This document shows positions 41,496 through 50,803 of a stretch of DNA of 64,000 bases, one piece after another; position 1 is the stretch's first letter, and each line of letters starts with the position of its first letter. The notes beneath the pieces were generated by a model. That model was not told the origin of the DNA and did not search any database. It was given only the letters and a program-made list of their open reading frames with translations. Where the stretch lies: NCBI RefSeq assembly GCF_900108185.1, contig NZ_FNVA01000002.1, positions 372,001-436,000 on the forward strand, given 5' to 3'. The position numbers were made by a program, and so were the translations under genes. This stretch comes from Bryocella elongata (GTDB taxonomy: Bacteria > Acidobacteriota > Terriglobia > Terriglobales > Acidobacteriaceae).

Positions 41496-41669
41496 ATGAA
41501 GAACTTCATGCTCAACCTGATGACCGAAGAGTCTGGCCAGGATCTGATCGAGTACGCCCTGGTAGCTGGCCTGATCGGCCTCGCCGCCGTCGCCGCCATG
41601 TCCACCCTCGCCGGCAAGATCAGCAATGCCTTCAGCAACGTTGGCAGCCAGCTGACCAGCGCCGTGTAG
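41496..41669 (+). CDS. flp: Flp pilin subunit
   Basis: Short gene of 57 residues: MKNFMLNLMTEESG, then QDLIEYALVAGLIGLAAVAA. The Glu5/Tyr6 pair of the Flp subfamily follows the processing glycine, and the hydrophobic helix packs the fibre. TadV (next gene) would cleave after the Gly. A single flp is present here. The start has CCAAGGAGAACACCG before it, a good ribosome site. It begins the Tad pilus operon. Confidence 0.95.
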   Translation: MKNFMLNLMTEESGQDLIEYALVAGLIGLAAVAAMSTLAGKISNAFSNVGSQLTSAV

Positions 41670-42017
41670 TTTGCTGCTCGGGTTGGCATCCAGGGACTTC
41701 ACCCGTCTCCGGATGCCAGCCAGGGCAACAGCTTCAACCTCGAGACCCAACCCCGCAATGCAAGGCTGGCGGGCGCAGACAGCAAGACAAACCACCCGGC
41801 GCAATAAGGCCTCCGGACGGCCGATGAACGATCGGCAGGGCCCCAGGGCGGAGAGAACTGAGCACTCTGATCGCACGACGAAGAGGGTGCTGAGTTCTGC
41901 TCACGCAGACCAGATTCCGAGAGCAGCCACCGGCGGAGATACGACCGGCGCGACGGACAAACAAAATCGACGGGACGCCAGCGAAAGGCGCACCGCCAAT
42001 GAAACAGGAAAACTCCC
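41670..42017 (+). other. flp-tadV spacer
   Basis: 348 bases without a convincing gene; open frames in it have repetitive charged sequence. Only the hairpin at 41681-41721 stands out. Confidence 0.5.
41681..41721 (+). promoter_or_regulatory. Hairpin between flp and tadV
   Basis: GGTTGGCATCC, loop of 19 bases, GGATGCCAGCC; no U-run. It could protect the flp message or lower read-through so that pilin is made in excess. Confidence 0.5.
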
Positions 42018-42560
42018 ATGACGATTGTCGAGAAACAGCTTCTGTATCCGGTCGCAGCATCGCTCTTCGCCGTCATCGGCGCGGCCTGCGATGTACGGAC
42101 TCGCCGCATCCCGAATGTGCTGACGGGACCGGCCCTGCTGTTCGGGCTGGTGCTGCACGGTGTGCTGGATGGCTGGCGCGGGGCCGGAACGGCGCTTGCT
42201 GCAGGCCTGATCTGCGGCGTGATCTTCCTGCTGTTCTACATCGCCGGTGGCATGGGCGCAGGCGACGTGAAGCTGATCCTCGCGGTTGGCACGATTGCCG
42301 GCCTGAGCAACATTACCTACCTGCTGATCCTTACGGCGATCACCGGCGGACTGATGGGCGTTGGACTTGCCCTGCTGCGCGGCAAGCTGAAGGAGACGCT
42401 CTTCAATGTATCGACGATCACCAAGCATCACGGTGAGGTTGGACTGAAGCCGCACCCCGAGTTGAACGTCCGGAACACAGCGACGTTGCGTCTCCCCTAC
42501 GGCCTTGCCATCGCGGCAGGCGCTGTTGTCACGCTGTATCTCCACGGAGTCCAGAGGTAA
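42018..42560 (+). CDS. tadV: Prepilin peptidase TadV/CpaA
   Basis: Protein of 180 residues with about five membrane helices. The two catalytic aspartates are in CDVRTRRIPN (near residue 25) and GMGAGDVKL (GxGD, near residue 80). It cleaves the Flp leader at the membrane. Next gene starts two bases after the stop. Confidence 0.93.
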   Translation: MTIVEKQLLYPVAASLFAVIGAACDVRTRRIPNVLTGPALLFGLVLHGVLDGWRGAGTALAAGLICGVIFLLFYIAGGMGAGDVKLILAVGTIAGLSNITYLLILTAITGGLMGVGLALLRGKLKETLFNVSTITKHHGEVGLKPHPELNVRNTATLRLPYGLAIAAGAVVTLYLHGVQR

Positions 42561-42562
42561 TC

Positions 42563-43372
42563 ATGCAGGCCCGCCGACTCATGACCGCGCTGGTGATGGC
42601 CCTGCTGGTATCGGGCGTCTTCACCTTTTGGCTTAGCAGAAAGTTTGCGAAGCCCCACGAAGCTGTTACGCCCAAGCTGCTGTACATGGCGACGGCCAAA
42701 GCCCTGGATGCCGGTGAGGTGCTTACAGCCTCTGACCTGACGACGGTCGACTGGCCGATGGGTACGCCCCTCGAAGGTGCGCACACGAACGCCAAGGACC
42801 TGATCGGGCGCTCGCTGCTCTTTCCGCTTCCTGCCGGGCAGCCGTTGCTCGATCAGCAGATGTCTGCACCGGGCGCTGGCATTGGCCTCTCGGCAAAGAT
42901 CCCTGATGGCATGCGCGCTCTGTCTTTGCGCTCGGATGATGTCGTTGGTGTCGCAGGCTTCCTGCTTCCGGGAACGCGAGTGGATGTGTTGGTGACGTTG
43001 CATCCGGCGGGTTCCATCGATCCGGTGACACAGGTTGTTCTGCAGGATGTGCAGGTGCTGACGGCGGGGCAGAATACGACCCCGGACGGAACGGGCAAGG
43101 CGGTTTCCGCCAGCGTTGTGACTTTGATGGTGACGCCGGACCAGGCTCAAAAGGTGGTTCTGGCGACTGCGGAAGGCTCGGTGCACTTCATTCTCCGCAA
43201 CGGAAACGATCACGAGATGTCAGCCGAAGTAAAGCCGGGCGCACCGAAGCCTGAGCGCCGTGAGCCGGTCCGTGTGGCGCCTCGGCCTGTCCAGGCTGCG
43301 GTGATTGCACGTCAACCCTACGTGGTGCAGACGGTAAACGGCAGCACGACGACGACGGAGAAATTCCAGTGA
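42563..43372 (+). CDS. cpaB: Flp pilus assembly protein CpaB/RcpC
   Basis: Protein of 269 residues. N-terminal membrane helix (LMTALVMALLVSGVFTFWL), SAF domain (KALDAGEVLTASDLTTVDWP to AGQPLLDQQM) and the CpaB C-domain with GMRALSLRSDDVVGVAGFLLPGTRVDVLVT. It stabilises the secretin. Stop overlaps the next start (GTGA), so translation is coupled. Confidence 0.92.
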   Translation: MQARRLMTALVMALLVSGVFTFWLSRKFAKPHEAVTPKLLYMATAKALDAGEVLTASDLTTVDWPMGTPLEGAHTNAKDLIGRSLLFPLPAGQPLLDQQMSAPGAGIGLSAKIPDGMRALSLRSDDVVGVAGFLLPGTRVDVLVTLHPAGSIDPVTQVVLQDVQVLTAGQNTTPDGTGKAVSASVVTLMVTPDQAQKVVLATAEGSVHFILRNGNDHEMSAEVKPGAPKPERREPVRVAPRPVQAAVIARQPYVVQTVNGSTTTTEKFQ

Positions 43373-45384
43373 GCCCGCGAATGATCACGATCGAACGCAA
43401 GACGATGCTCGGCGCGGCGCTTTGCAGCGTGCTGGCAGCTTCGGCTGCAGCACAAACAACGACACCGGCTGACGCGACTTCGACGGCGCAGCCCCATCGC
43501 CTCGTTCTTCCGATGCCCAAGACAGCGGGTACGACTTCTACGAGCTCGCAGATGGCACCGCAACCGCAGACCGCTGCCGCAACGAGCACGGCACCGGCGC
43601 CCGACCAGGCAGCCGGCCAGGCTGCAGTTGCCGCGCTGATGCGGCAGATGGCGGCACTGCGCGATACGACATCGAACACGCATGGAACGCCGCGCACAGC
43701 GACTGCCGCAGCAACGACGGTTCCTGTTCGTGCGAAGGTATCGGCTCCAGCAGTGGCCCCCGCGCCGGCCACGCTGGCTTCGAACGACACAACGACGTCG
43801 GTGTTGTCGCCGCGCACCTCGATGACGAATGATGTGCTGGGCAATCTCGCACCGCCGTCTCCGGTGGCTGCTGCGACAGAGGGAACCGAACCTGTTGCTG
43901 TAACGGCTGCTGTGAATCCCATGCCTGCTGTTCCTGCGGCAAATCAGGGCGCTGTGGTGCTGGCAGGACACGGGGCCCATCCGATGGCGGGTGGGTCAGC
44001 GGCACAACCTGCAGCACCTCGCGCCGTGGCGGCTGCCCCCGCGCCTGTGCCGGTTCCCCCGGTGCAGCCAGCGATGGCTCCCCTGGTCTCCGCACCGATG
44101 GCGAGCGAGATGACCGGCAACTTCAACAACACCGAGGCCTCCGAGAAGGCGATGCATGTGACGGTGGGGCGCACGATCTTCATCGACACGCGCCGCCGGC
44201 TCACTCGCGTCTACGTGACCGATCCTTCGGTGTTGAACAGCTATACGGCGAATCCCAACCAGATCGTGGTGACGGCACTGAAGCCTGGCTCGAGCACGGT
44301 GCTGGTGTGGGACGAGACGGGACAGACGCAGGCCTATCTGATCTCCTCCGACATGAAGGTTGACAGCCTGCAGGGCGCACTTACGGTGGGCTTTCCGCAG
44401 GACGCGATTCATGTGGAAGGCAGTGAAGACCGCGTCGTACTGACCGGCTACGTTGGCACCGAGGACGATGCGATCAATGCGGGCAAGCTTTCGGCCCAGT
44501 TCACGAAGAACGTAACGAACTCGCTGGTGGTGAACTCCTCGCGTGTGAAACAGGTTCGTCTGAAGGTGCGCATCGTTGAGGTGGATCGCTCCAAGCTTGC
44601 GCAGTTCGGCTTCAACTTCTTCAGCGTGGGTGGCAAGAACATCGCGTCGACGAGCACAAACCAGTACTCGTCGAGCATGACGGGTGGTGGCACGACGACG
44701 ACCATCGGCAACCCGTTGAACTTCAGCCTCTACAGCTCGAAGCTGAATGTGGGTGTGACGCTGGAAGATCTGGCGACGCAGAACATTGCGCAGATTCTTG
44801 CCGAGCCTACGATCACATCGATGAGCGGCCAGAAGGCAAGCTTCCTCGCCGGCGGTCAGTTTCCCTTCCCGGTGGTGCAGGCGAGCAGCGGCGGCGCGGC
44901 TTCGGTCACGCTGCAGTTCCAGCCCTATGGCGTGAAGCTCGACTTCACACCGAAGGTAAACCCGGACGGCACGATCGACCTGAAGGTGAACCCTGAGGTG
45001 AGCGCGCTTGATTACTCGAACGCTGTGACGATCGCCGGTTACACGGTGCCCGCCATCTCGACACGCAAGGCTGATACGGAGCTTGTGCTGGAGAGCGGAC
45101 AGAGCTTCGCGATCTCCGGCCTGTTAGACCAGCGCATCACGGACGTCATGGAGCACACGCCGGGTGTGGCAAGCGTGCCGATCCTGGGTGAGCTGTTCAA
45201 GTCGAAGAGCCTGAACCATTCGGTTGGCGAGCTCATCGTGATTGTTACGCCGACCTTGATCGATCCGATCGCCGAAGCGAAGGCCGCTGAGGAAGGGCCT
45301 GCGACTCCCGCGATGGTTGTGCCGTTCATCAAGAAGGACAAGTTTGACAACGAGCTGCCGAAGTACGAGAAGAAGCAGCAGTAA
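43369..45384 (+). CDS. cpaC: Outer membrane secretin RcpA/CpaC
   Basis: Protein of 671 residues, longer than CpaC of Caulobacter (about 540) because of a Thr/Ala/Pro-rich low-complexity region at about 25-245. A BON-like domain (ALTVGFPQDAIHVEGSEDR) precedes the secretin, with VGVTLEDLATQNIAQILAEPT, GVKLDFTPKVNPDGTIDLKV, VPAISTRKADTELVLESGQS and GVASVPILGELFKSKS, and the end LIVIVTPTLIDPI. It forms the pore for the Flp pilus. The N-terminal region is probably periplasmic and flexible. Confidence 0.92.
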   Translation: MSPRMITIERKTMLGAALCSVLAASAAAQTTTPADATSTAQPHRLVLPMPKTAGTTSTSSQMAPQPQTAAATSTAPAPDQAAGQAAVAALMRQMAALRDTTSNTHGTPRTATAAATTVPVRAKVSAPAVAPAPATLASNDTTTSVLSPRTSMTNDVLGNLAPPSPVAAATEGTEPVAVTAAVNPMPAVPAANQGAVVLAGHGAHPMAGGSAAQPAAPRAVAAAPAPVPVPPVQPAMAPLVSAPMASEMTGNFNNTEASEKAMHVTVGRTIFIDTRRRLTRVYVTDPSVLNSYTANPNQIVVTALKPGSSTVLVWDETGQTQAYLISSDMKVDSLQGALTVGFPQDAIHVEGSEDRVVLTGYVGTEDDAINAGKLSAQFTKNVTNSLVVNSSRVKQVRLKVRIVEVDRSKLAQFGFNFFSVGGKNIASTSTNQYSSSMTGGGTTTTIGNPLNFSLYSSKLNVGVTLEDLATQNIAQILAEPTITSMSGQKASFLAGGQFPFPVVQASSGGAASVTLQFQPYGVKLDFTPKVNPDGTIDLKVNPEVSALDYSNAVTIAGYTVPAISTRKADTELVLESGQSFAISGLLDQRITDVMEHTPGVASVPILGELFKSKSLNHSVGELIVIVTPTLIDPIAEAKAAEEGPATPAMVVPFIKKDKFDNELPKYEKKQQ

Positions 45385-45404
45385 GAGCGACCAGGAGCTA
45401 GATC

Positions 45405-46628
45405 ATGACAGAAGTCTTTACAGCAGGAGTTATCACGATTTGCGCGGAACCGCGTGCGGCCGAGCAGTTCGTGGAAGCTGTGGAGCGCAAGCCCTGGCTC
45501 ATCGTCACAGCAAACTTTGAGGGCTACATCTCGTCGCAGCGCCGGCCGTACATCTCTCCGGAGCTGAAGGCCGCCAGCGGCCTGATTGCACTGGTGGACT
45601 TCGATCACGATCCTGAGCAGGCCCTGGAGAGCATCAAGTTTCTGCGCCAGTTATTTCCGCGGATCCTGGTGGTTGCTCTTGCCGCGGACCGCGCGCCCGA
45701 GTTGCTGCTGATGGCGATGCGCGCCGGCTGCAATGAGTTTCTCCCCAAGCCCTTCAATCCTTCCGGTCTGGCCGACACACTCGATCAGATGGAAGGCATG
45801 TTTGTTGTGCATGAGGCGGTTGAAGAGCCGAAGGGGACGGTGATTTCGTTCTTTGGTGCGAAGGGTGGCGTCGGCACGACGACTCTGGCGGTGCACCTCG
45901 CCATGTATCTCGGTCAGTGCCAGGGCAAGAAGACGCTGCTGATCGATACGCACGATGAGCTCGGCCACGTTTGTGTGTATCTCGGATTGGACGGCACGCG
46001 GTATCACTTCCACGAGGTGGTGAGAAACGTGGATCGCCTCGACAGCGAGCTGCTCCGTGGATATGTGGCGCGGCACGCCAGTGGCCTTGAGGTACTCTCT
46101 TCCCCGGATGTGTGCGGTGGTGGACGTCCGATTGAAGCGGACAGCGTCCGCAAGACGCTGGATTTCCTGCGTAGCGAGTATGACTACGTGATTCTCGATT
46201 GCGAGACGGACCTCGATGACATCACGATGTCGATGATTGAGGCTTCGGCCTGCACGTACATTGTTGCGACGCCGGAGATTGGTGCCGTGCGCGATCTTTC
46301 GCGCTACGTGGATTCGCTGATTCAGCATGACTTCACGACCGACAAGATCAGCGTTGTGATCAATCGTTTCTCTTCGCGGTACGCGGTGAACGTCGAACAG
46401 ATTGAAAAGGCGATTCGTCTGCCAGTGGCGATCAAGCTGCCGAATGCTTACATGGACCTGGTGCGGGCGGTAAACCTTGGCGATCCGATTCCTCCATCGC
46501 GCAAGGGTGATTTTACGCAGCAGTTCGTTCGCTGGTCGGCGACGTTGGTGGGGAGCTCGCAGAACCTGCCGACAGCGACCACCACGGTCAAGAAGAAAGA
46601 GTCGATATTTGCCATGTTTGGCAAGTAG
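45405..46628 (+). CDS. cpaE: Tad locus ATPase TadZ/CpaE
   Basis: Protein of 407 residues. The N-terminal 130 residues resemble a receiver domain without the phosphoacceptor (IALVDFDHDP, EFLPKPFNPS). The MinD/ParA part has the deviant Walker A GAKGGVGTTT at 151-160 and LLIDTHDELGHVCVYLG, then VILDCETDLDD. TadZ localises the pilus machine at the pole. Confidence 0.92.
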   Translation: MTEVFTAGVITICAEPRAAEQFVEAVERKPWLIVTANFEGYISSQRRPYISPELKAASGLIALVDFDHDPEQALESIKFLRQLFPRILVVALAADRAPELLLMAMRAGCNEFLPKPFNPSGLADTLDQMEGMFVVHEAVEEPKGTVISFFGAKGGVGTTTLAVHLAMYLGQCQGKKTLLIDTHDELGHVCVYLGLDGTRYHFHEVVRNVDRLDSELLRGYVARHASGLEVLSSPDVCGGGRPIEADSVRKTLDFLRSEYDYVILDCETDLDDITMSMIEASACTYIVATPEIGAVRDLSRYVDSLIQHDFTTDKISVVINRFSSRYAVNVEQIEKAIRLPVAIKLPNAYMDLVRAVNLGDPIPPSRKGDFTQQFVRWSATLVGSSQNLPTATTTVKKKESIFAMFGK

Positions 46629-46693
46629 CGGGAAACGTGCCTTCGCCGGAACGCAAGCGGCCAAACGTAGGAGATCGAAAAGGGACCTGACCC

Positions 46694-48052
46694 ATGAGTA
46701 CCGCCTCAAGCTATTCGGATCGTTCGCAACAGCCGCCCCCTGGGGCGGGCGTACGCCCCCAGCAGCGGGGCGTGCCAGAGGCCGTGCAGCAACAGATCAA
46801 GATTGCTGTGCACCAGGAACTCATCAAGCGGATGGACCTGGACAAGCTTGCCGAGGTGACTGCGACGCGCAGCGGGCAGGCGCAGCTGTTCTCGCTGATT
46901 CAGCAATTGCTGGTCGAGCAGGGAATCCCCCTGAGCGGCATGGAGCGCGATCGTCTTGCGCAGGAAGTGGTCGATGAGGTCTTTGGACTGGGGCCGCTGG
47001 AGCAACTGCTGAAGGATCCAACCATCAGCGATATTCTCGTGAACACGGCGAGCAAGGTCTACGTGGAACGTCGCGGCATGCTCGAAAAGACGTCGATCAC
47101 CTTCCGCGATAACAAGCACCTGATGCACGTGATCGACAAGATTGTGTCGGCCGTTGGCCGGCGCATCGATGAGTCGTCCCCGATGGTGGATGCTCGTCTT
47201 GCCGATGGCTCGCGCGTGAACGTGATTATCCCGCCGCTGGCGATCGATGGGCCGTGTATGTCGATCCGCCGCTTTGGCAACAAGGCGCTGGAGTGGCCGG
47301 ATCTGTTGCGCAATACGATGCTGACGCAGCCCATGATGGAGCTGTTGCGCGGCGCGGTGAAGGCAAGATTGAACATCGTGATCTCGGGTGGTACCGGATC
47401 CGGTAAGACAACGCTGTTGAATGCGTTGTCGAGCTTCATCAGCGAAGACGAGCGCGTGGTCACGATTGAGGACTCGGCCGAACTTGCGCTGAAGCAGGAA
47501 CACGTGGTGCGGCTGGAGACGCGCCCGCCGAATGTGGAAGGCTCAGGCGCGATCCGGCAGCGCGAACTGGTGATCAACGCGCTTCGTATGCGTCCCGACC
47601 GCATTGTGCTTGGCGAAATCCGTGGTGAAGAGTGCATGGACATGCTGCAGGCCATGAACACTGGCCATGACGGCTCGATCACGACGATCCACTCGAACAC
47701 TCCACGCGACGCGATTGCGCGTATGGAGACGATGTCGATGATGGGCGACATCCGGCTTCCGGAGAAGGCCATCAAGGCGCAGATCGCGTCCGCTGTGCAC
47801 CTGATTATCCAGGTGTCTCGCCAGGCCGATGGCAGCCGCCGCATTACGCACATCACGGAGATCGCAGGCGCGTTTGAAGATGTCGTCGCCATGACTGACC
47901 TGTTTGTGTTCGAGAAGCAGGGCCTTGGGGCCAATGGCAAGGTTCGCGGACGTTTCAAGTCCACGGGCATCATGCCGAAGTTTGCAGAGAAGCTTGTCGC
48001 CTGCGGTATTGAACTGCCGCAATCCATGCGCGACCACGTGCAGGAGATCTAG
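46694..48052 (+). CDS. cpaF: Flp pilus assembly ATPase TadA/CpaF
   Basis: Protein of 452 residues. Walker [17 protein letters not shown], Walker [31 protein letters not shown] with the His box, and the N-terminal helical domain of the CpaF group. It powers pilin assembly at the inner membrane through TadB and TadC. The next start is four bases after the stop. Confidence 0.95.
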   Translation: MSTASSYSDRSQQPPPGAGVRPQQRGVPEAVQQQIKIAVHQELIKRMDLDKLAEVTATRSGQAQLFSLIQQLLVEQGIPLSGMERDRLAQEVVDEVFGLGPLEQLLKDPTISDILVNTASKVYVERRGMLEKTSITFRDNKHLMHVIDKIVSAVGRRIDESSPMVDARLADGSRVNVIIPPLAIDGPCMSIRRFGNKALEWPDLLRNTMLTQPMMELLRGAVKARLNIVISGGTGSGKTTLLNALSSFISEDERVVTIEDSAELALKQEHVVRLETRPPNVEGSGAIRQRELVINALRMRPDRIVLGEIRGEECMDMLQAMNTGHDGSITTIHSNTPRDAIARMETMSMMGDIRLPEKAIKAQIASAVHLIIQVSRQADGSRRITHITEIAGAFEDVVAMTDLFVFEKQGLGANGKVRGRFKSTGIMPKFAEKLVACGIELPQSMRDHVQEI

Positions 48053-48056
48053 CGCG

Positions 48057-49037
48057 ATGGTTCTGGTGGTCATTTCGGCAGTGTTCATGGCGCTCCTCAC
48101 CTTTGGGATCGTCATGTTCGTGATGCGGCCGAGCCGGGAAGAGAAGAAGCTCGATCGGCGCGTCGTGCAGGTGAAGGCCGCGAACCCCGGTGAAGAGACC
48201 GCTTCGATCAGCGAGGATCTTCGCCAATATCTGAAGGTTGAGGAGCAAGGGCCGTTCGGCTGGCTTGAAGATCTGATCGATACGTCATCCCTGCATCGTC
48301 AGCTGCAGATGCTGATCCTGCAGGCGGACAGCACGATCACTGTCGGGAATGTGATGGTGGCGAGCCTGGGACTGGGAGTCGTCGCTGCGCTTCTCGCCGA
48401 CATCTTCGTGCATGTGCTGTGGATCGCCATTGTGGCGGGCTTTGGCTCGATGTTCATCCCGTTTTCGGTGCTGGGGTTCCGGCGCAAGAGACGGCTCAAC
48501 AAGTTCAACAGCGTGCTGGCTGATGCGATCGATATGATGGCACGCTCGCTGCGCGCTGGACATTCCCTTCCTGCGGCGCTTGGCGTTGTTGCAGCGCAGG
48601 CGCTCGAGCCGGTGAAGGGTGAGTTCGACGAGGTCTACAAGAAGCAGAATCTTGGCCTGCCGTTGCGTGAAGCGATGATGCAGATGCTGGATCGCGTACC
48701 GTCGCAGGACCTTCGCGTGTTCGTGACGGGCGTGCTGGTGCAGAAGGATACGGGCGGAAACCTGGCGGAGATCCTGGACCGCATCGTGCATGTGATCCGT
48801 GAGCGCGTACGCATCCAGGGCGAGATTCGAGTGCATACGGCACAAGGCCGCATGACGGGGTGGATTCTGACCGGACTGCCTGTTGTGTTGCTGCTGCTGA
48901 TCAACGTGGTGGATCCGGGTTATTCGACCGTGCTGTTCAATACCACCATCGGAAATTATCTGATCTACCTAGGCGTTGGCTTGCTTGTGATTGGTGGTCT
49001 CATCATTCGCAGCATCATCAACGGGATTGAGATCTAG
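48057..49037 (+). CDS. tadB: Inner membrane platform protein TadB
   Basis: ATG at 48057 gives 326 residues; the upstream open frame reads through TadA and is not coding. Helices near 3-22, 95-135 and 260-320 surround the T2SSF domain (LADAIDMMARSLRAGHSLPAALGVVA, LREAMMQMLDRVPSQDLRVFVTGV, GGNLAEILDRIVHVIRER). Works with TadC. Confidence 0.93.
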   Translation: MVLVVISAVFMALLTFGIVMFVMRPSREEKKLDRRVVQVKAANPGEETASISEDLRQYLKVEEQGPFGWLEDLIDTSSLHRQLQMLILQADSTITVGNVMVASLGLGVVAALLADIFVHVLWIAIVAGFGSMFIPFSVLGFRRKRRLNKFNSVLADAIDMMARSLRAGHSLPAALGVVAAQALEPVKGEFDEVYKKQNLGLPLREAMMQMLDRVPSQDLRVFVTGVLVQKDTGGNLAEILDRIVHVIRERVRIQGEIRVHTAQGRMTGWILTGLPVVLLLLINVVDPGYSTVLFNTTIGNYLIYLGVGLLVIGGLIIRSIINGIEI

Positions 49038-49039
49038 CC

Positions 49040-49945
49040 ATGAGCCAGATGGTGTTCTTCATCTGTATCGGATTCACCGCCTTCTGCATGGCGGCGCTGC
49101 TGCTGGTGCCGGTGCTGGTAAAGCCCTCACCGGAGGCGCAGCGCATCATGGACGTGGTGACGAGCACGCGCCCTGATGAGCGGATGGTGCGGAGCAAAGA
49201 GAAGTTCACCGAGGTGCTGCTGGAGATTGCCCGCGGCCTTCGAGCAAAGCTCGGGCTCACCGAGAACCGAAAGCTGAAGACACGGCTGATGGCTGCGGGC
49301 ATGCGCAGTTCGGGCACAGCTGACGTCTTCTTTACTGTGCAACTTGGCTGTCCGCTCGTCGGACTCTTTGCGGGCAGCTTTATTCGAGACAACACGTTCT
49401 TCTGGGCGTTCGCACTTGCGATTCTCGGCTTCATGGGGCCGGACATGTATCTGTCGCGCATGGTGAACAAGCGCAAGATGCGAATCCGCAGAAGCCTACC
49501 GGATGCGATGGACATGCTGGTGATCTGCGTGGATGCGGGTCTGGGTATTGACCAGGCGCTGCTTCGCGTCGGCGAAGAGCTTGCGGTGAGCTACCCGGAC
49601 ATCAACGAGGAGTTCACGCAGGTCCACCTCGAGCAGCGTGCAGGCAAGCCACGCCTGGAGGCCTGGGAGAGCCTGGCGCAGCGGACCCAGATCGAAGAGT
49701 TCGCCTCGTTCGTCGCGATGCTGGTGCAGACGGACCGCTTCGGTACGCCGATCGGCAAAGCGCTGGGGCGCTTCTCCGAAGAGCTACGCATGAAGCGGCG
49801 TCAGCATGCGGAAGAAGCGGCAGCGAAGACGAAGATCAAGATCATCTTCCCGCTGGTGCTGTGCATCTTCCCCTGTATCTTCATCGTGCTGCTGGCTCCG
49901 GCGGTGTTGTCCATCATGGATGGCCTGACGAAGATGAGCAACTAG
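49040..49945 (+). CDS. tadC: Inner membrane platform protein TadC
   Basis: Protein of 301 residues with T2SSF signature: LPDAMDMLVICVDAGLGIDQALLRVGEEL and TDRFGTPIGKALGRFSEEL and RRQHAEEAAAKTKIKIIFPLVLCIFP. Helices match TadB. The Tad operon ends here with a terminator; no tadD, tadE, tadF or tadG follows. Confidence 0.93.
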   Translation: MSQMVFFICIGFTAFCMAALLLVPVLVKPSPEAQRIMDVVTSTRPDERMVRSKEKFTEVLLEIARGLRAKLGLTENRKLKTRLMAAGMRSSGTADVFFTVQLGCPLVGLFAGSFIRDNTFFWAFALAILGFMGPDMYLSRMVNKRKMRIRRSLPDAMDMLVICVDAGLGIDQALLRVGEELAVSYPDINEEFTQVHLEQRAGKPRLEAWESLAQRTQIEEFASFVAMLVQTDRFGTPIGKALGRFSEELRMKRRQHAEEAAAKTKIKIIFPLVLCIFPCIFIVLLAPAVLSIMDGLTKMSN

Positions 49946-49974
49946 AACCAAAGTAACGGCGGTCCCGGAATATG

Positions 49975-50016
49975 AACGCGCGGTGAGAGATGCTCCTCCA
50001 CCGCGCGTTTTGTTTT
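49975..50016 (+). terminator. Terminator after tadC
   Basis: AACGCGCGGTG, loop, CACCGCGCGTT, TTGTTTT. Confidence 0.85.
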
Positions 50017-50231
50017 GCCTTCGCAAATGCTTGCCCCTATTGGCGATTTGGGTTCCACCTCGAAGGTGGATGCGATGGGCTCCGGACTGTCGTGTTCTGT
50101 CCCCGGAGTGTGCCAGGAGCAGCACTTTTGTGTGATTGAAGCCGCTGTCTGCGTCGGGGATGATTGCCTCGTTGGGCTGATTGGATTTGGTTTAGCGACT
50201 CCGAAGCTACTCCAGAAAGGAGGCATCATTT

Positions 50232-50324
50232 ATGGATACGTCTCTGCTCGTTCGCGTGGCTGCTGGTGTTCTGGCCGCTGTCGTTCTCGGTTTCATCGTC
50301 GTTCGTCGTAAGAAGTCTGCGTAA
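50232..50324 (+). CDS. 30-residue membrane peptide
   Basis: Short gene with an excellent ribosome site (AGAAAGGAGG) nine bases before ATG. The peptide MDTSLLVRVAAGVLAAVVLG, then FIVVRRKKSA, has one membrane helix (about residues 5-23) and a basic end that would stay in the cytoplasm. The ribosome site is the main evidence. Located after the tadC terminator and 27 bases before the DUF192 gene. Unknown function; not in any family I recognise. Confidence 0.6.
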   Translation: MDTSLLVRVAAGVLAAVVLGFIVVRRKKSA

Positions 50325-50351
50325 CCCAACCCTTCTGGAGTTCAGTCAAAG

Positions 50352-50702
50352 ATGCGCGTCGTCAAGGTAGTCAACCAGAAGAATGGTGCCGTGGTCGCCG
50401 ATCATGTTGAGGTCGCGGACACGTCATTGACCAGGTTCTGGGGTCTGCTTGGACGCCGCGGTCTCAAGGCCGGAGGAGGCCTCTGGATCAAGCCTTCCTC
50501 TGGCATTCACACTCTCGGCATGATGTTCACCATCGATGTCGTGGGTCTCGACAAGAATCTGCAGGTGATCAAACTGTGGAAGCGCATCGTGCCCTTCCGC
50601 ATCACTTCGGTCAATATGAAGATCAAGAGTGTGGTTGAGCTGCCGGCAGGTCACATCGATGACAACGGCATCAACCTCGGCGACACGCTCGCGATCCAGT
50701 AG
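50352..50702 (+). CDS. DUF192 protein
   Basis: Protein of 116 residues: ADTSLTRFWGLLGRRGLKAGGGLWIKPSSGIHTLGMMFTIDVVGLD is the DUF192 signature, with the H-T-x-x-M-x-F motif. Members are found as soluble or exported small proteins in bacteria and archaea, without known function, and are seen near Tad genes in some genomes. No signal peptide here. Confidence 0.85.
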   Translation: MRVVKVVNQKNGAVVADHVEVADTSLTRFWGLLGRRGLKAGGGLWIKPSSGIHTLGMMFTIDVVGLDKNLQVIKLWKRIVPFRITSVNMKIKSVVELPAGHIDDNGINLGDTLAIQ

Positions 50703-50752
50703 GCCGTTCAGCGCGAACGCGCTGGAGGACATCAGGTTTCTCACATGAGGTT

Positions 50753-50777
50753 AGCCCCGCTCCGGCGGGGCTTTTCA
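50753..50777 (+). terminator. Terminator after the DUF192 gene
   Basis: AGCCCCGC, TCCG, GCGGGGCT, TTTCATTT. Confidence 0.85.
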
Positions 50778-50803
50778 TTTTGGAGCGAGTGTCTTCGTGG
50801 CTT

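Noticed and set aside
41671-42021. Open frame between flp and tadV
   Set aside because: Composition is Arg/Thr/Gln-rich without any fold pattern; it overlaps the hairpin and has no ribosome site.
47904-48056. Upstream extension of tadB into tadA
   Set aside because: It is in another frame of tadA; ATG at 48057 follows the tadA stop and matches the family start.
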